64,000 bases of DNA from Unio delphinus (Eukaryota > Mollusca > Bivalvia > Unionida > Unionidae), in NCBI GenBank assembly GCA_029339505.1, contig JAQISU010000058.1:765001-829000 (forward strand), given 5' to 3'. This document shows, in pieces, positions 50,534-63,044 of the stretch; the first letter of the stretch is position 1, and each line of letters starts with the position of its first letter. A model generated the notes under the pieces. It was not told the origin of the DNA and did no database searches. It saw only the letters and a program-made list of their open reading frames with translations. The position numbers and the translations under genes are program-made.

Positions 50534-52989
50534 CTGAAATAAATAGTATTGATATTGTTGATAAGAAAGGGCACTATCTCACAAGCAGTCCTCTGTATGT
50601 TCGTTACACTGTAACTATGAGCTACGATTTGCTGAGGCTCTAGCAATTGTAATCGACCGAAATCCCTTCCAAATAATCTCTATAATAAAAATTCCAATAA
50701 AAGAGGAAACCAGTCTTGCGGATATTTGCATACTCACTTTCTCTTCGCGGAGAAAGCTGGTAGTGCACGCAATGCTACTGTTTTGCATGACGTAATACTA
50801 TGGTATTATTTGTCTACATCGGATTGTTGCTTCTATGTAAAACTCATGTTTAACTTTATTAGCACCACCGTACTCCTTTGCAATAAAAGCAGAGTAAGTT
50901 GTGAATGATATGTCATTCCATTGCCATTTTAGGCAAGAATCCGATTCATTTACAAATTAATGTTTTTCGAGTCATGTATAATTCGAAAAGATAAATGTTT
51001 TGAATATATTGACCCACACGTAAGACCTTAGACATGCATTTCTTGTGGGAATGTGTTACCTGCCATAACTAAAACCTTTGTTGCGGTGTCGTGAGTAACA
51101 TTCTCGAATCATATTTAAAATGTAGTGGTTTCTATATCAATTCACTCTCACAAAATTTTATTACAAGTAGCTTTTCGAATAGTCAAACAGATACATTGTT
51201 TCCCTACAGGGAAAATTAAATTCTAATTTACAATGTTTGATATGTTATGTCATATTTTTAATCCAATAGGTGAACTTTTATTTTGGGAATTTAGAAAGTG
51301 AAATATTGTACAGTTATGGGGCTATCTAGTTCGAGCTGAGATAATTAGCTGGCCTATAGAGGTGTCTGGATTAAATATATGATTGTTTGGTAAGTTACCT
51401 ACCAATTGTTTAGATATATACCATTATATTCTTAGTAATCATACCGTTGGTATTGTTGGTGCACGGAGTTATTTGCTAATGATTTCACGATATAGCAAAT
51501 AAAAAACCGACTGGTAATCAGTCAGGTGCCAAACATCAAATTCGATGTAGCAGGTACAATCTTAAACCAGACTAATAACAATATTCCGTTGGGGAACAAT
51601 TAAGATCAGGATGACCCTTGTTGAACATTTTCCCGCTTCAAGCAATAACTCGACCTTTCATAGCGGACTAGGATGGCTGTAAACAAAGGCGAGACAGACA
51701 TACATTTGTGCTGAATATAGTTTTCATTACGATTTTGAAACTGATATTGATTTGGGAGTTTCTTATAAACCAGGTTAATGCAACCGGATGTGGAAAATAA
51801 ATTTCAGTTAAAAAGTCTGAAGGTCAAGTCGTGGTTTTTGTACAAAGCAAGGTATTGCAAATTGTAGGATTGTACAGTGAAAGATAGTTAAACTTGGAGG
51901 GATATATTGCGTAGGGTAGTGTACAATCAAGATGGATAACACATTATCCCAATTACCAATTAAACCTTCGGTGAACGGAACGATTCTTTTTGTAATTATT
52001 TAAACCATGATCCTCATAAGAAAATATTTGAGATCAGTGTTTGTGGTAGACAGTCGTAGGATAAACAAAGACGCTCTCACATACTACATGAATAGTATGC
52101 ATAACACAGTAACTATAGAACTTCTTAGAAACTTAGTTTATAACAGCCTAGATACCCACCATTTTTAGATCTCCTTGTCTTTATTGATTTATTGCAATGA
52201 ACAAAGCAGCAATGAGAAGGTTCCTTAAATCCCCAGTGACTTATATTTCAGAGTCAGAGCTGTGAATACTGTAACGTGGTCATTAAAGTTCATAAAATTA
52301 ATCCTTACATGTAGGCATAAGGAACTTTGCAATTAGCACAAATTAAATTACAATTCTAATCACAATGCTCAATGGAATGATCTGCTGTTCAAGCGAAGCT
52401 AAAGGAAATACGTATGCAACGAGAGACACAGATCAATGCCTGTTAATCTACTGTAACAGTACTGAGCGGAAATGGCAGTACCAACGATAATCAGTTAAAT
52501 TTAGAATCATAATGTAACACGCAATATAAGAATTTGTCTTTGATAGGAATGCATACCTATATGTTTACACTGTCAGAAGAACGCTAATGTAAAACTGTTC
52601 TACACCGTCTTGGATTTGTTTCGAATTAACACCAGAAGTAGCATTATCATTCTTTTCATTGTTACATGCTGCATTAAACGGAAAGGCATTTTAGTTTTTC
52701 AGTAGGAGTAGCTTATCATTGACTTTCCTTACAGACTTTTTGCTTTCGTAATAAAATAAGAGCATATGAGACAAAAGAGAAATGTTGTAGGTACAAACTA
52801 TGTCACACCTAACAATACATTGGTATAAAATGACGGAGATACTTGACTTAAAATAACATTAAAGAGAAGCATGTTCAAGATAGATATTTTTTATTTTAAA
52901 AAACCCTTTTCAAATTCAAGTATGTTGCATTCATAAGATTCAAATCTGTCTCTTCTGAAGAAAAATAAAACTTCCATAAAGTAATAATT
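50534..52989. other. No gene seen; donor-like site
   Basis: A second minus-strand donor-like GAGAAAGTGAGTATG occurs near 50728-50742 (exon side GCACTACCAGCTTTCTCCGC). This could mark an upstream exon of the 50481 candidate, with a TTACGTCA CRE-like site near 50789-50796. Beyond that, AT-rich and featureless. Confidence 0.35.
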
Positions 52990-53639
52990 TAAAGCGTGTA
53001 CAGAAGGTACTTACAGTACAGCGTAAAGCGTGTACAGAAGGCACTTTCAATATAGCGTAAAGCGTGTATAGAAGGCACTTTCAATATAGCGTAAAGAGTG
53101 TACAGAAGGCACTCTCAATATAGCGTAAAGCGTGTACAGAAGGCACTTTCAATATAGCATAAAGCGTGTACAGAAGGTACTTACTGTATAGCGTAAAGCG
53201 TGTACAGAAGGCACTTTCAATATAGCGTAAAGCGTGTTCAGAAGGCACTCTCAGTATAGCGTAAAACGTGTACAGAAGGCACTTTCAATATAGCGTAAAG
53301 CGTGTACAGAAGGTACTTTCAGTATAGCGTAAAGCGTGTACAGAAGGCACTTTCAATATAGCATAAAGCGTGTACAGAAGGTACTTACAGTATAGCGTAA
53401 AGCGTGTACAGAAGGCACTTTCAATATAGCGTAAAGCGTGTACAGAAGGCACTTTCAATATAGCGTAAAGCGTGTACAGAAGGTACTTTCAGTATAGCGT
53501 AAAGCGTGTACAGAAGGCACTTTCAATATAACTTAAAGCGTGTACAGAAGGCACTTTCAATATAGCGTAAAGCGTGTACAGAAGGTACTTTCAGTATAGC
53601 GTAAAGCGTGTACAGAAGGTACTTTCAGTATAGCGTAAA
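52990..53639. repeat. 34-bp minisatellite domain, about 19 copies
   Basis: The unit is GCGTAAAGCGTGTACAGAAG then GCACTTTCAATATA. Variants GGTACTTTCAGTATA and GGTACTTACAGTATA recur at intervals. It abuts the 28-bp domain at about 53640. Confidence 0.96.
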
Positions 53640-54290
53640 GCATTACAGAGACACTTTCAGTATAGCGTAACTCATTACACAGACACTTTCAGTGTAGCGT
53701 AAAGCATTACAGAGACATTTACAGTATAGAATAAATCATTACATAGACACTTACAGTATAGCGTAAATCATTACAGAGACACAGTATAGCGTAAATCATT
53801 ACAGAGACACAGTATAGCGTAAATCATTACAGAGACACAGTATAGCGTAAATCATTACAGAGACACAGTATAGCGTAAATCATTACATAGACACTTACAG
53901 TATAGCGTAAATCATTACAGAGACACAGTATAGCGTAAATCTTTACAGAGACACAGTATAGCGTAAATCATTACAGAGACACAGTATAGCGTAAATCATT
54001 ACAGAGACACAGTATAGCGTAAATCATTACAGAGACACTTACAGTATAGCGTAAATCATTACAGAGACACAGTATAGCGTAAATCATTACAGAGACACAG
54101 TATAGCGGAAATCATTGCAGAGACACTTACAGTATAGGGTAAATCATTGCAGAGACACTTACAGTATAGCGTAAATCATTACAGAGACACAGTATAGCGT
54201 GAATCATTACAGAGACACAGTATAGCGTAAATCATTACAGAGACACTTACAGTATAGGGTAAATCATTGCAGAGACACTTACAGTATAAG
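53640..54290. repeat. 28/32-bp minisatellite domain
   Basis: The unit is GCGTAAATCATTACAGAGAC plus ACAGTATA (28 bp) or ACTTACAGTATA (32 bp). It shares the frame GCGTAAA..C.TACAGA with the 34-bp domain and clearly derives from it by deletion of the GTG and AGG segments. Confidence 0.95.
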
Positions 54291-54880
54291 GCAAAGCATG
54301 TTCGGAAGACACTTAACAATATAACATAAAGCCTGTGCAGAAGGCAGTTACAGCATCGAGTAAACATGTACAGAAGGCATTTAATATAAAATGCGTCGAG
54401 AGAAGGAACCTAAAAGAATAAATTAAACCTGTACAGAAAGCACTTATAACTATAGCGTAAAGCATGTGCAGAAGAAACTTAAGGTATGAATTAAAAGCGT
54501 GTTCAGAAGACACTTGACACTTAAGAACAGCTTAAAGAATGTTCAGAATGTACTTAAAGTATTAGCTAAAGAGTGTACAGAAGACACTTAAGAACAGCTT
54601 AAAAAATGCTCAGATGGTACTTATTGCATTCGTTAAATGTGTACAGAAAGAACCTACAAGTATACCTTAAAGCCTATGTAGAAGGCACTTACAGTTTCGC
54701 TTAAGGTATGTAGAGTATACGTTTACATTATAAATTAATTCGTGTACAGAAGGCATTTACACGTATAACTTAAAGAGAGTACAGAAGGTATTTATAAGTA
54801 TTACTGAAAGAGTGTACAGAAGGTATTTATAAGTTTTACTGAAAAGCGTACAGAACTTATTTATAAGTATAACTTTTACT
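54291..54880. repeat. Decayed right shoulder of the 34-bp family
   Basis: Irregular copies, mostly about 33-40 bp, with CAGAAGGCA or CAGAAGACA and ACTTA(A/C) anchors, increasingly diverged to the right. These resemble the 34-bp form rather than the 28-bp form. Confidence 0.8.
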
Positions 54881-55639
54881 GAATCACCGAGGTCTTTCAT
54901 CATGAAACATTGAACTTGCAGAACTTACCGTCAATAATCAAGTCTTCGTGTTTTCATGAGGATCGTACTTAAGGATTACATAACTGACTTTCTGAACTAA
55001 GTGACACGGCTCCAATCTCCAATAAATCCAGCGATTCTTGTGAGTCTAATACTAATGTAGTTTTGAAAAAAAATATTAATATTTATCTCTGTGAGTTTAT
55101 TAGGATTTAAATCAAACGTAATAGTCCACATCTCATACTTACAAATAGTTCTGTTTTACAAATTAGATGCAATATATTTTTAGAGAACTTTGTTTTATAT
55201 TCTTGTGACAACATATGTTACCTTCATTGATTTTGCATGTGTTTTGCAACGTGTTGCTTTCATTAAAGGTTTTTGAATAATATTAAAATACTGTATAGCT
55301 ATAGGCTGAGTAGATAGGATGAATTTCATCTTCTCTAGCATACGAGTAGATATATGTGCTCTGGAGCTGTATGAATTTGATATCAGGAAGGAGTATCGAG
55401 TTATAATATAATATGCATCACGTGCTATTCGTCATGATAGTATATTGTTCAATTATGGATTATAGTATTCTTTAAACTATCAACCAGCTGTAGCGTCACT
55501 AGGGTTGTTGTCACCCAGTACGGCAACTCAAGATCTCCTTCTGGCACAAAAATTCAACAATTATATAGACAATCATGTGTGGTAACTCATAGTGTTATCC
55601 CTATGGAGCTCCTTACTGCACAAACATTCAATAATGGTA
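54881..55639. other. No gene seen
   Basis: AT-rich, featureless. Confidence 0.4.
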
Positions 55640-55861
55640 TAGATAGTCATATCACACGTATAACACAGAACACTAAACAACATATCATGCATATAACACA
55701 AAACACAGAACAACATATCACACATATAACACAGAATACAAAACAAAATATCACATATAACATCAAATCCAAAACAACATATCACACATATAACATATAA
55801 TACAAAGCAACTTATCACACATATAAGATGATACAAAACAACTTATCACACATATAACATA

Positions 55862-55862
<1 letters not shown>
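55640..55862. repeat. 33-bp tandem repeat, about 6.5 copies
   Basis: The unit is ATCACACATATAACACAGAA then TACAAAACAACAT, with indels between copies. Frames on both strands (ITHITQNTKQN on plus) stay open because the unit is 11 codons. Confidence 0.88.
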
Positions 55863-55956
<94 letters not shown>

Positions 55957-55980
55957 CATATATATGTATGTATGTATGTT
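55861..55980. repeat. (TA)n with palindromic (ACAT)/(ATGT) end
   Basis: About 45 TA units, then ACATACATATATATGTATGT, which is self-complementary. Confidence 0.97.
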
Positions 55981-56234
55981 GTGATGGGAATGATTTCAAT
56001 GTAATCAGTATTATGCAAGTTCAGAGAAGAAGAGGGACTTACATGTCTACATATTTAGGCATTCGTGAGAGCTATATTGTGATCAAACTAAAATAATGCT
56101 GGTAAAAAGGAACGTTTGCAAGAACGATCACTTTATTTCTATTTCTATTTTCAATTTACCTTTGAGAGTTGCAACACCAAAAGGTAAAGTTGTATGCTGT
56201 ATAAAAGTATAATACAAATTATACATATCAATCG
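55981..56234. other. No gene seen
   Basis: AT-rich spacer. Confidence 0.4.
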
Positions 56235-57870
56235 TAATATAAAATGCACGTTATTGAAAGAGATGAACAGTTTCCATAGTATAAAATGCACTTGATAGAA
56301 TCAGATGAACAGTTTCCATAGTATAAAATGCACTTGATAGAATCAGATGAACAGTTTCCATAGTATAAAATGCACTTGATAGAATCAGATGAACAGTTTC
56401 CTTAGTAAAAATGCACTTTATAGAATCAGACGAACAGTTTCCATAGTATAAAATGCACTTGATAGAATCAGATGAACAGTTTCCATAGTATAAAATGCAC
56501 TTGATAGAATCAGATGATCAGTTTCCATAGTATAAAATGCACTTGATAGAATCAGATGAACAGTTTCCATAGTATAAAATGCACTTGATAGAATCAGATG
56601 AACATTTTCCATAGTATAAAATGCACTTGATAGAATCAGATGAACAGTTTCCTTAGTATACAATGCACTTGATAGAATCAGATGAACAGTTTCCATAGTA
56701 TAAAATGCACTTGATAGAATCAGATGAACAGTTTCCATAGTATAAAATGCACTTGATAGAATCAGATGAACAGTTTCCATAGTATAAAATGCACTTGATA
56801 GAATCAGATGAACAGTTTCCATAGTATAAAATGCACTTGATAGAATCAGATGAACAGTTTCCTTAGTATAAAATGCACTTGATAGAATCAGATGAACAGT
56901 TTCCATAGTAAAAAATGCACTTGATAGAATCAGATGAACAGTTTCCATAGTATAAAATGCACTTGATAGAATCAGATGATCAGTTTCCATAGTATAAAAT
57001 GCACTTGATAGAATCAGATGAACAGTTTCCATAGTATAAAATGCACTTGAAAAAATCAGATGAACAGTTTCCTTAGTAAAAATGCACTTGATAGAATCAG
57101 ACGAACAGTTTCCATAGTATAAAATGCACTTGATAGAATCAGATGAACAGTTTCCATAGTATAAAATGCACTTGATAGAATCAGATGATCAGTTTCCATA
57201 GTATAAAATGCACTTGATAGAATCAGATGAACAGTTTCCATAGTATAAAATGCACTTGATAGAATCAGATGAACAGTTTCCATAGTATAAAATACACTTG
57301 ATAGAATCAGATGAACAGTTTCCTTAGTATACAATGCACTTGATAGAATCAGCGGAACAGTTTCCATAGTATAAAATGCACTTGATAGAATCAGATGAAC
57401 AGTTTCCATAGTATAAAATGCACTTGATAGAATCAGATGAACAGTTTCCTTAGTATACAATGCACTTGATAGAATCAGATGAACAGTTTCCATAGTATAA
57501 AATGCACTTGATATCAGATGAACAGTTTCCATACTATAAAATGCACTTGATAGAATCAGATGATCAGTTTCCATAGTATAAAATGCACTTGATAGAATCA
57601 GATGAACATTTTCCATAGTATAAAATGCACTTGATAGAATCAGATGAACAGTTTCCATAGTATAAAATGCACTTGATCGAATCAGATGATCAGTTTCCAT
57701 AATATAAAATGCACTTGATAGAATCAGATGAACAGTTTCCATAGTATAAAATGCACTTGATAGAATCAGATGATGAGTTTCCATAGTATAAAATGCACTT
57801 GATAGAATCAGATGAACAGTTTCCATAGTATAAAATGCACTTGATAGAATCAGATGAACAGTTTCAAAAC
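56235..57870. repeat. 42-bp minisatellite, about 39 copies, with ~671-bp super-repeat
   Basis: The unit is TCCATAGTATAAAATGCACT then TGATAGAATCAGATGAACAGTT. Marker variants recur in the same order at 56401 and 57072: CTTAGTAAAAATGC with AGACGAAC, two units later AGATGATC, then CTTAGTATACAATG. That shows a block of 16 units duplicated in tandem. The minus-strand frames at 56418-57032 and 57056-58030 (14-residue period HLILSSAFYTMETV) are by-products of the 42-bp period. Confidence 0.97.
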
Positions 57871-58110
57871 TATTAACTGCATGTGATCGAATGAGATATA
57901 TATAAAATCTCCGTATAAAATGCACGTGGTGGAAAGAGCTGAACATTTTTCTTAAAATACACATAATCGAAAGAGATGAACTGTTCAATAATGTGAAACC
58001 CACGTGATCGAATAAGATGAACAGTTTCAATAAAATAAAACAAATGGTCGTATGAGCTGAACAGTTTTAGCAATGTAACACACATGATTTAATGAGATAA
58101 ATGTTTAAGT
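57871..58110. repeat. Decayed right shoulder of the 42-bp array
   Basis: Five or six diverged copies share TGATCGAA..AGATGAAC and CAATAAT..AA.AC anchors. CACGTGATCGAA appears to be the older form of the core CACTTGATAGAA. Confidence 0.8.
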
Positions 58111-58157
58111 AACACACATGTCAATTATATCACTCTGCCTATAGTTCTATACATTCT

Positions 58158-58365
58158 CGTTATAATTATATTCAGACAATATTTAAGACATTTTGATATC
58201 GACCTGTGTTCCTCGTAGCCATCCCCGGTATAAATTACATTCAGACAATATTTAAGACCCTTTGACTGAGGATCTTTGCTTCCCCTAGCAATGATCGCTA
58301 TAATTACATTCAGACAATATTTAAGACCATTTTATTGCGGATGTTTGCTACCCCTATCTCTTGAT
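58158..58365. repeat. 69-bp tandem repeat, 3 copies
   Basis: CAGACAATATTTAAGAC occurs at 58173, 58242 and 58311, exactly 69 bp apart, with diverged sequence between. Confidence 0.9.
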
Positions 58366-59352
58366 ATTATCCATTATATATATATCCTTTTCAACTAGTA
58401 TATTTTAGAGTATATTGGTAATATAACAATGATTATGCTGCTATGCTAATAATACTCTCTTAAATTGTTTAAAGGTTGAAGTCTTTGATTATCATGAATT
58501 TAACTATAATATTTAATTTATTTACTTTGCTTGAAAAGATAGTCAAAGAAAGGCAGTCGTTGTACGGTCATGACTAACAAAAGCCCATAAATATTTACAG
58601 AAGGTACGATTTTCAATTAATAAAAATTATTACGGTGTAACGGTTGGTGAATCGAAATGTCGCGACGAGGTAAATGATCTTAATTTGAGTGCATTGCGTG
58701 CTTTTTTGTGGCGGAAATCTAAAAGATTTGATCGATAATTCTGCATATCACATTAATTCCTTTTTTCACTCGTTTTGCAGAGAACTCAAAAATAATATTA
58801 TTGCATCTTGTTAACTAAAGAATGCTATATTTTATTCACAATTGTATTAGTCACCTTTTTCAGGGGATTATCTAATTAATAAAGCAAATATTAACATCGA
58901 TGAATAAAATATGACGTATAGACTTTAGACCGCCGGTAATAGATACAAAGAAAGCACGTAAACGCTTTGATACAAATGCCTACTTTAGAAAGACTTTTGG
59001 AAGACAAAAATAAATGAAGTTTTGTAGAACCGGTGTTAACATAACATACATAATGTTAACAAGTGACAAATACATGTATGAGACAGATACAACTGTGTTA
59101 AAATCGCATCAGAAGACTCAAAAAGGTTTCGAAAGAGGTTCCTTACACCAGCATGGAACTTCGTTTGTATTTATGCACCCCTTGCCTTGCTTTCGTGTTT
59201 TGACTATATAAATTCATACTATTTGCAAATGCGTTTGCGTATCTATATTGATTAAAACTACGACATTTACTGGTGTAAATTACCATTTCCAAATCATCTC
59301 AAAGAATATTTTGCTTCGTCAAACAGCTACTGCAAGGAAAGGTGCATAGAAT
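58366..59352. other. No gene seen
   Basis: The plus-strand frame at 59014-59211 has ordinary composition but no motif or splice signal. Confidence 0.4.
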
Positions 59353-59406
59353 ATCATCGGGATGACATCCAATATGATAATCATCGGGATGTCATCCAAT
59401 ATGATA
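59353..59406. repeat. 27-bp direct duplication containing a palindrome
   Basis: ATCATCGGGATGACATCC plus AATATGATA is repeated once with a single change (GACATCC to GTCATCC). GGATG-A/T-CATCC in each copy is an 11-bp palindrome around one centre base, and the change falls exactly on that centre base. Confidence 0.9.
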
Positions 59407-60077
59407 ACTCTATCTTTGCTTTTACTATCCACCAAAAACAATATTCTTTTCATATACCAATATGTTTTTGCTTTAGTCTCGCAGCGACAGATGATCTTGG
59501 AGAAAAGCATTAACATACAAATTGGATTTGCACAAAGGAGATTACTTTTATACGTTTTTTGTGATACATTTTATGTTTCTTGCCGATAGATGTGATTAGG
59601 CTGTATAAACAAGCAGATTTGGGGAGACTGCTGCCAACTTTTGATTGTCTTCGAACCTCATCAGAAAGTTATCATGAGAAACCAATCGGAAAGATAAATG
59701 CTAACGATATTGAGTGAGAATAATCTTTGGTTGTATTTCGACACTCATAGTACACTTCGCCTAGCTTTATTTTTCGTTTTGTGCGAATTTCAAACAATGA
59801 CGTGACTACTCTGCTCAAATAGGTATTTAAATTAACGAATAATTGCCATGTTAGTAAAGAAAATTATATGTTTGTTACACAGTTTGATCACTGGATGCTT
59901 TTGATTATGTTCATTCCATTGCATCAACAATTTCCTTTTACTGAAACTCATTTCATTTGTCATGAGTTAAAAATAAAAAGATTCACGAACTAGAATATCC
60001 AGAATCCATTATCAACTAAGTCTCCTTGTTTAGGGTCATTACTTACGACAACAAAATATTTGACAAGCTTTCCAACA
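59407..60077. other. No gene seen
   Basis: AT-rich, featureless. Confidence 0.4.
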
Positions 60078-60156
<79 letters not shown>

Positions 60157-60160
60157 GGGG
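60078..60160. repeat. (TA)n followed by G7
   Basis: About 38 TA units then a short G run. Confidence 0.97.
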
Positions 60161-60933
60161 GTTGATTTATGTCCTTATATTATCTTCATTACTGAATGCA
60201 AACTCCACTATCTGTCATAAAGAAATGTTGGGCCCTATTTAAGTAATTGCTTAAATTCTTATTTTAATTGCAACAATTCTCTGTAAATTTTCAACACTGA
60301 TGTTTTATATATGTCATTGAAAGATTGTAACATATCAAATGCAAAAATCAAACACAGCTTTGAAAATATTGAGTACTTGAAAAACATTCGGACTCCCTTG
60401 TATAATCTTCTCTAAGAAGTGAAAATAAGAATAGGAATTGCTTCAAAAGCTTAAAGAAACTTTGACAGTTTATGAACATAATAGAAACTGTCATCTGAAG
60501 CACGTATTCATTTAGTTAATTAAATATGTTTTACCGTCTTCAAGAAACTGCAAATAGATCAGATGAGATTGTATTAATTTTGTACATTAAAAAAGTCATT
60601 TTACACGGTTTTCGGGTGTATTTGTAAGCTGTGCGTAATTCTAAAAATTTAATTAAAATTTGTATTGCGCTTAATGTATGCGGTAAGTAATTGATCAAAA
60701 TGCATTCAGCAGCTGTTATTAATTGAAAGCAATGTAAGTCAAATTACGTTAAAGATACTAGCGCAAACATTTGTTGGCAATCATTCGAGCTAAAGAGAGA
60801 ATTATTCGTACAGTGGTTATGAAGACAGTGGTGAATTAGGTAATTGCTGCAAGGTCGACTAACTTACATGTAGATAATAGTGAAAATTAGCTTGATTTGA
60901 TTCATTACCATTCTCGATGCCGAATTCATCGTT
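60161..60933. other. No gene seen
   Basis: AT-rich, featureless. Confidence 0.4.
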
Positions 60934-60940
60934 GTCGTCG

Positions 60941-60974
<34 letters not shown>
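60934..60974. repeat. (TCG)n(TCA)n microsatellite
   Basis: Three TCG-type units then about eleven TCA units. Confidence 0.95.
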
Positions 60975-61620
60975 TAATACTGATAACGGAAAGAAAGCTG
61001 CCAGAAACAATACGTATATATTGCTACAATGTTAATCGATGAATTTGATTCCCATGCACGTATTCGTATGAAATAAAGTCTCAGTCTGTTAATGTACCAT
61101 TGATTCGGCGATATCATTGATGCAAGTTCTTCGTACTGAATGTAGCGATGTAGTTGTGATATTTAGACAACATGACAGGATATGCGTCGGAATCGATCCG
61201 GCAATCTGTCAAATATTTCCGCTTCTTATTACTTACTATCAGAACATCTTGACGATAAATCTGATGCGTGCACACTAGAATTTTGGTTATCTCTACCAAG
61301 GCACGACAGTATACACGATTAAAGTAAGGCATGTACTTGACAAGAAAACCGATTTTACATGGTCAGAAATGAGTTCGATCTTTCCTTTCCTTTCCTTCTA
61401 ATATTTTGTTAATGGTTAATCTAAAAGTAGTCGCGAATCGAACCAAAAAGTATGTTGCACTATTACGACCAATTTACATAAAAAATTGTAACCCCTAGTA
61501 CAGGAACTTCATACAGAAAATGGGAATAAGTTTACCCAGGGAGCAGCACAAGAAAAAAGAAGGTCGGATATAAGTTATTTTCTCATTGTAAGCAAGAGCA
61601 ATGGAATGGTGGACACAGCC

Positions 61621-61624
<4 letters not shown>
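60975..61624. other. No gene seen
   Basis: AAATAAAGTCTCAGTC near 61071 is a possible retroposon 3' end. Otherwise featureless. Confidence 0.4.
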
Positions 61625-61682
<58 letters not shown>

Positions 61683-61701
61683 TCAGACAGACAGACAGAC
61701 A
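61625..61701. repeat. (GA)n(GACA)n microsatellite
   Basis: About 25 GA units followed by about six GACA/GTCA units. Confidence 0.97.
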
Positions 61702-61834
61702 GCATAGCTCACCAAGGCTTTGTAACTTTGTGTCCTTATTGGATGTAGTATGCATTGGTTGCATGATCTAGACGTGGTAATGCGTGATAATGTGTCAGAG
61801 TCCACGAGTAAGTGTAATGGATGGAGTTTTAAGG

Positions 61835-62102
61835 TACCTTTACCAATTATTCAGTCATATCGCTATGATGTTTCCAGTGTGGCCGTTTATTGTCATGTCT
61901 AGCACTGGTGCATAATATTCCACCCAGTCACATTATCCTGCCACTGGCGCGACCAGTACTAATTCTAACCTCTTAAATGCTAAGCGCCTAGTGAGGCAGC
62001 TGTTAGAACCATTTTATAACTATTTGGTGTGATTCAACCGGGCTCAAACTCGCGACATCACGCACCGGAGGCGGACCCTTAAACTACTAGGCCAACGGAG
62101 TA
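61835..62102 (-). mobile_element. SINE-A copy 4, diverged
   Basis: On the minus strand: a damaged box A (TGGCCTAGTAGTTTAAGGG) and box B (GAGTTTGAGCCC), then ACAGCTGCCTCACTAGGCGC, AGTACTGGTCGCGCC, GGATAATGTGACTGGGTGGA and ATCATAGCGATATGA. The middle of the body has a deletion of about 25 bp compared with copies 2 and 3. Confidence 0.88.
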
Positions 62103-62421
62103 GTGCCCTCGAGTACGTAAGACGTATTTATATTTCCAATACATTGCTGTAATTTGTGCATTATAAAACTTCATTGTAAAGAGTATGGGCACAGAAATTA
62201 TTAGTGACATATAATTGAACATTTTTACTAAGTTTAGACAGTGTAGAAAACTACGCCTTGGACGAGTTGATATTCTCACGATATTGCTGAATGAAACTGA
62301 ATTTTACTACCAGTTGAAAGCAATGTTTTTTTTTGTTTTTTTTAAAAAGTATTATACAATATTTTCAACGTTTGTATATTAGATACAACATAGGAATTAA
62401 CTAAACTCGCTAACGTGATTG

Positions 62422-62423
<2 letters not shown>
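62103..62423. other. No gene seen
   Basis: AT-rich, featureless. Confidence 0.4.

Positions 62424-62490
<67 letters not shown>
62424..62490. repeat. (CT)n microsatellite
   Basis: About 33 CT units. Confidence 0.97.
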
Positions 62491-62493
<3 letters not shown>

Positions 62494-62946
62494 TAAATTC
62501 AGGACATTCATAATCTGATCCATATGCGTCTGAACCTTCAATAGCTTTTGCATCTCATTCATCTAGAATTAAGTCAATTCTTTTCTACAACATTCACGAA
62601 ATGATCGGATGAATAGACTCAAAATGGCCGATACATTCGTCTGGGAGTTCTGGAATAAAATATAGTGAGTGGAATTTAAAACCGAAAATGGTGAGGGGAT
62701 ATTCCATCCGATGAGTATCACACTTGTAATTATGTGCTGCCGTATGCAACTCAAACCTAACACGGATTGCTACATATGGATTGACGAATAATGCTTACGC
62801 CAACATCAGTAGCATTATATGACTCAAGGGGGACTTACACCGTAGATTTTCATTACTTTCTAAGGGCAAAGGAGAAATTAACAGAGGATGAGGCAGGCTG
62901 GTGACAAACATCGTCCGTGATCCTGATAATGACCAAAGTTGCATTG

Positions 62947-62947
<1 letters not shown>
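62491..62947. other. No gene seen
   Basis: AT-rich, featureless. Confidence 0.4.

Positions 62948-63042
<95 letters not shown>
62948..63042. repeat. (TA)n microsatellite
   Basis: About 47 TA units. Confidence 0.98.

Positions 63043-63044
<2 letters not shown>

Noticed and set aside
56418..58030. Minus-strand frames of 204 and 324 codons
   Set aside because: They follow the 42-bp tandem repeat and shift or stop at indel units; no coding signature beyond the period.
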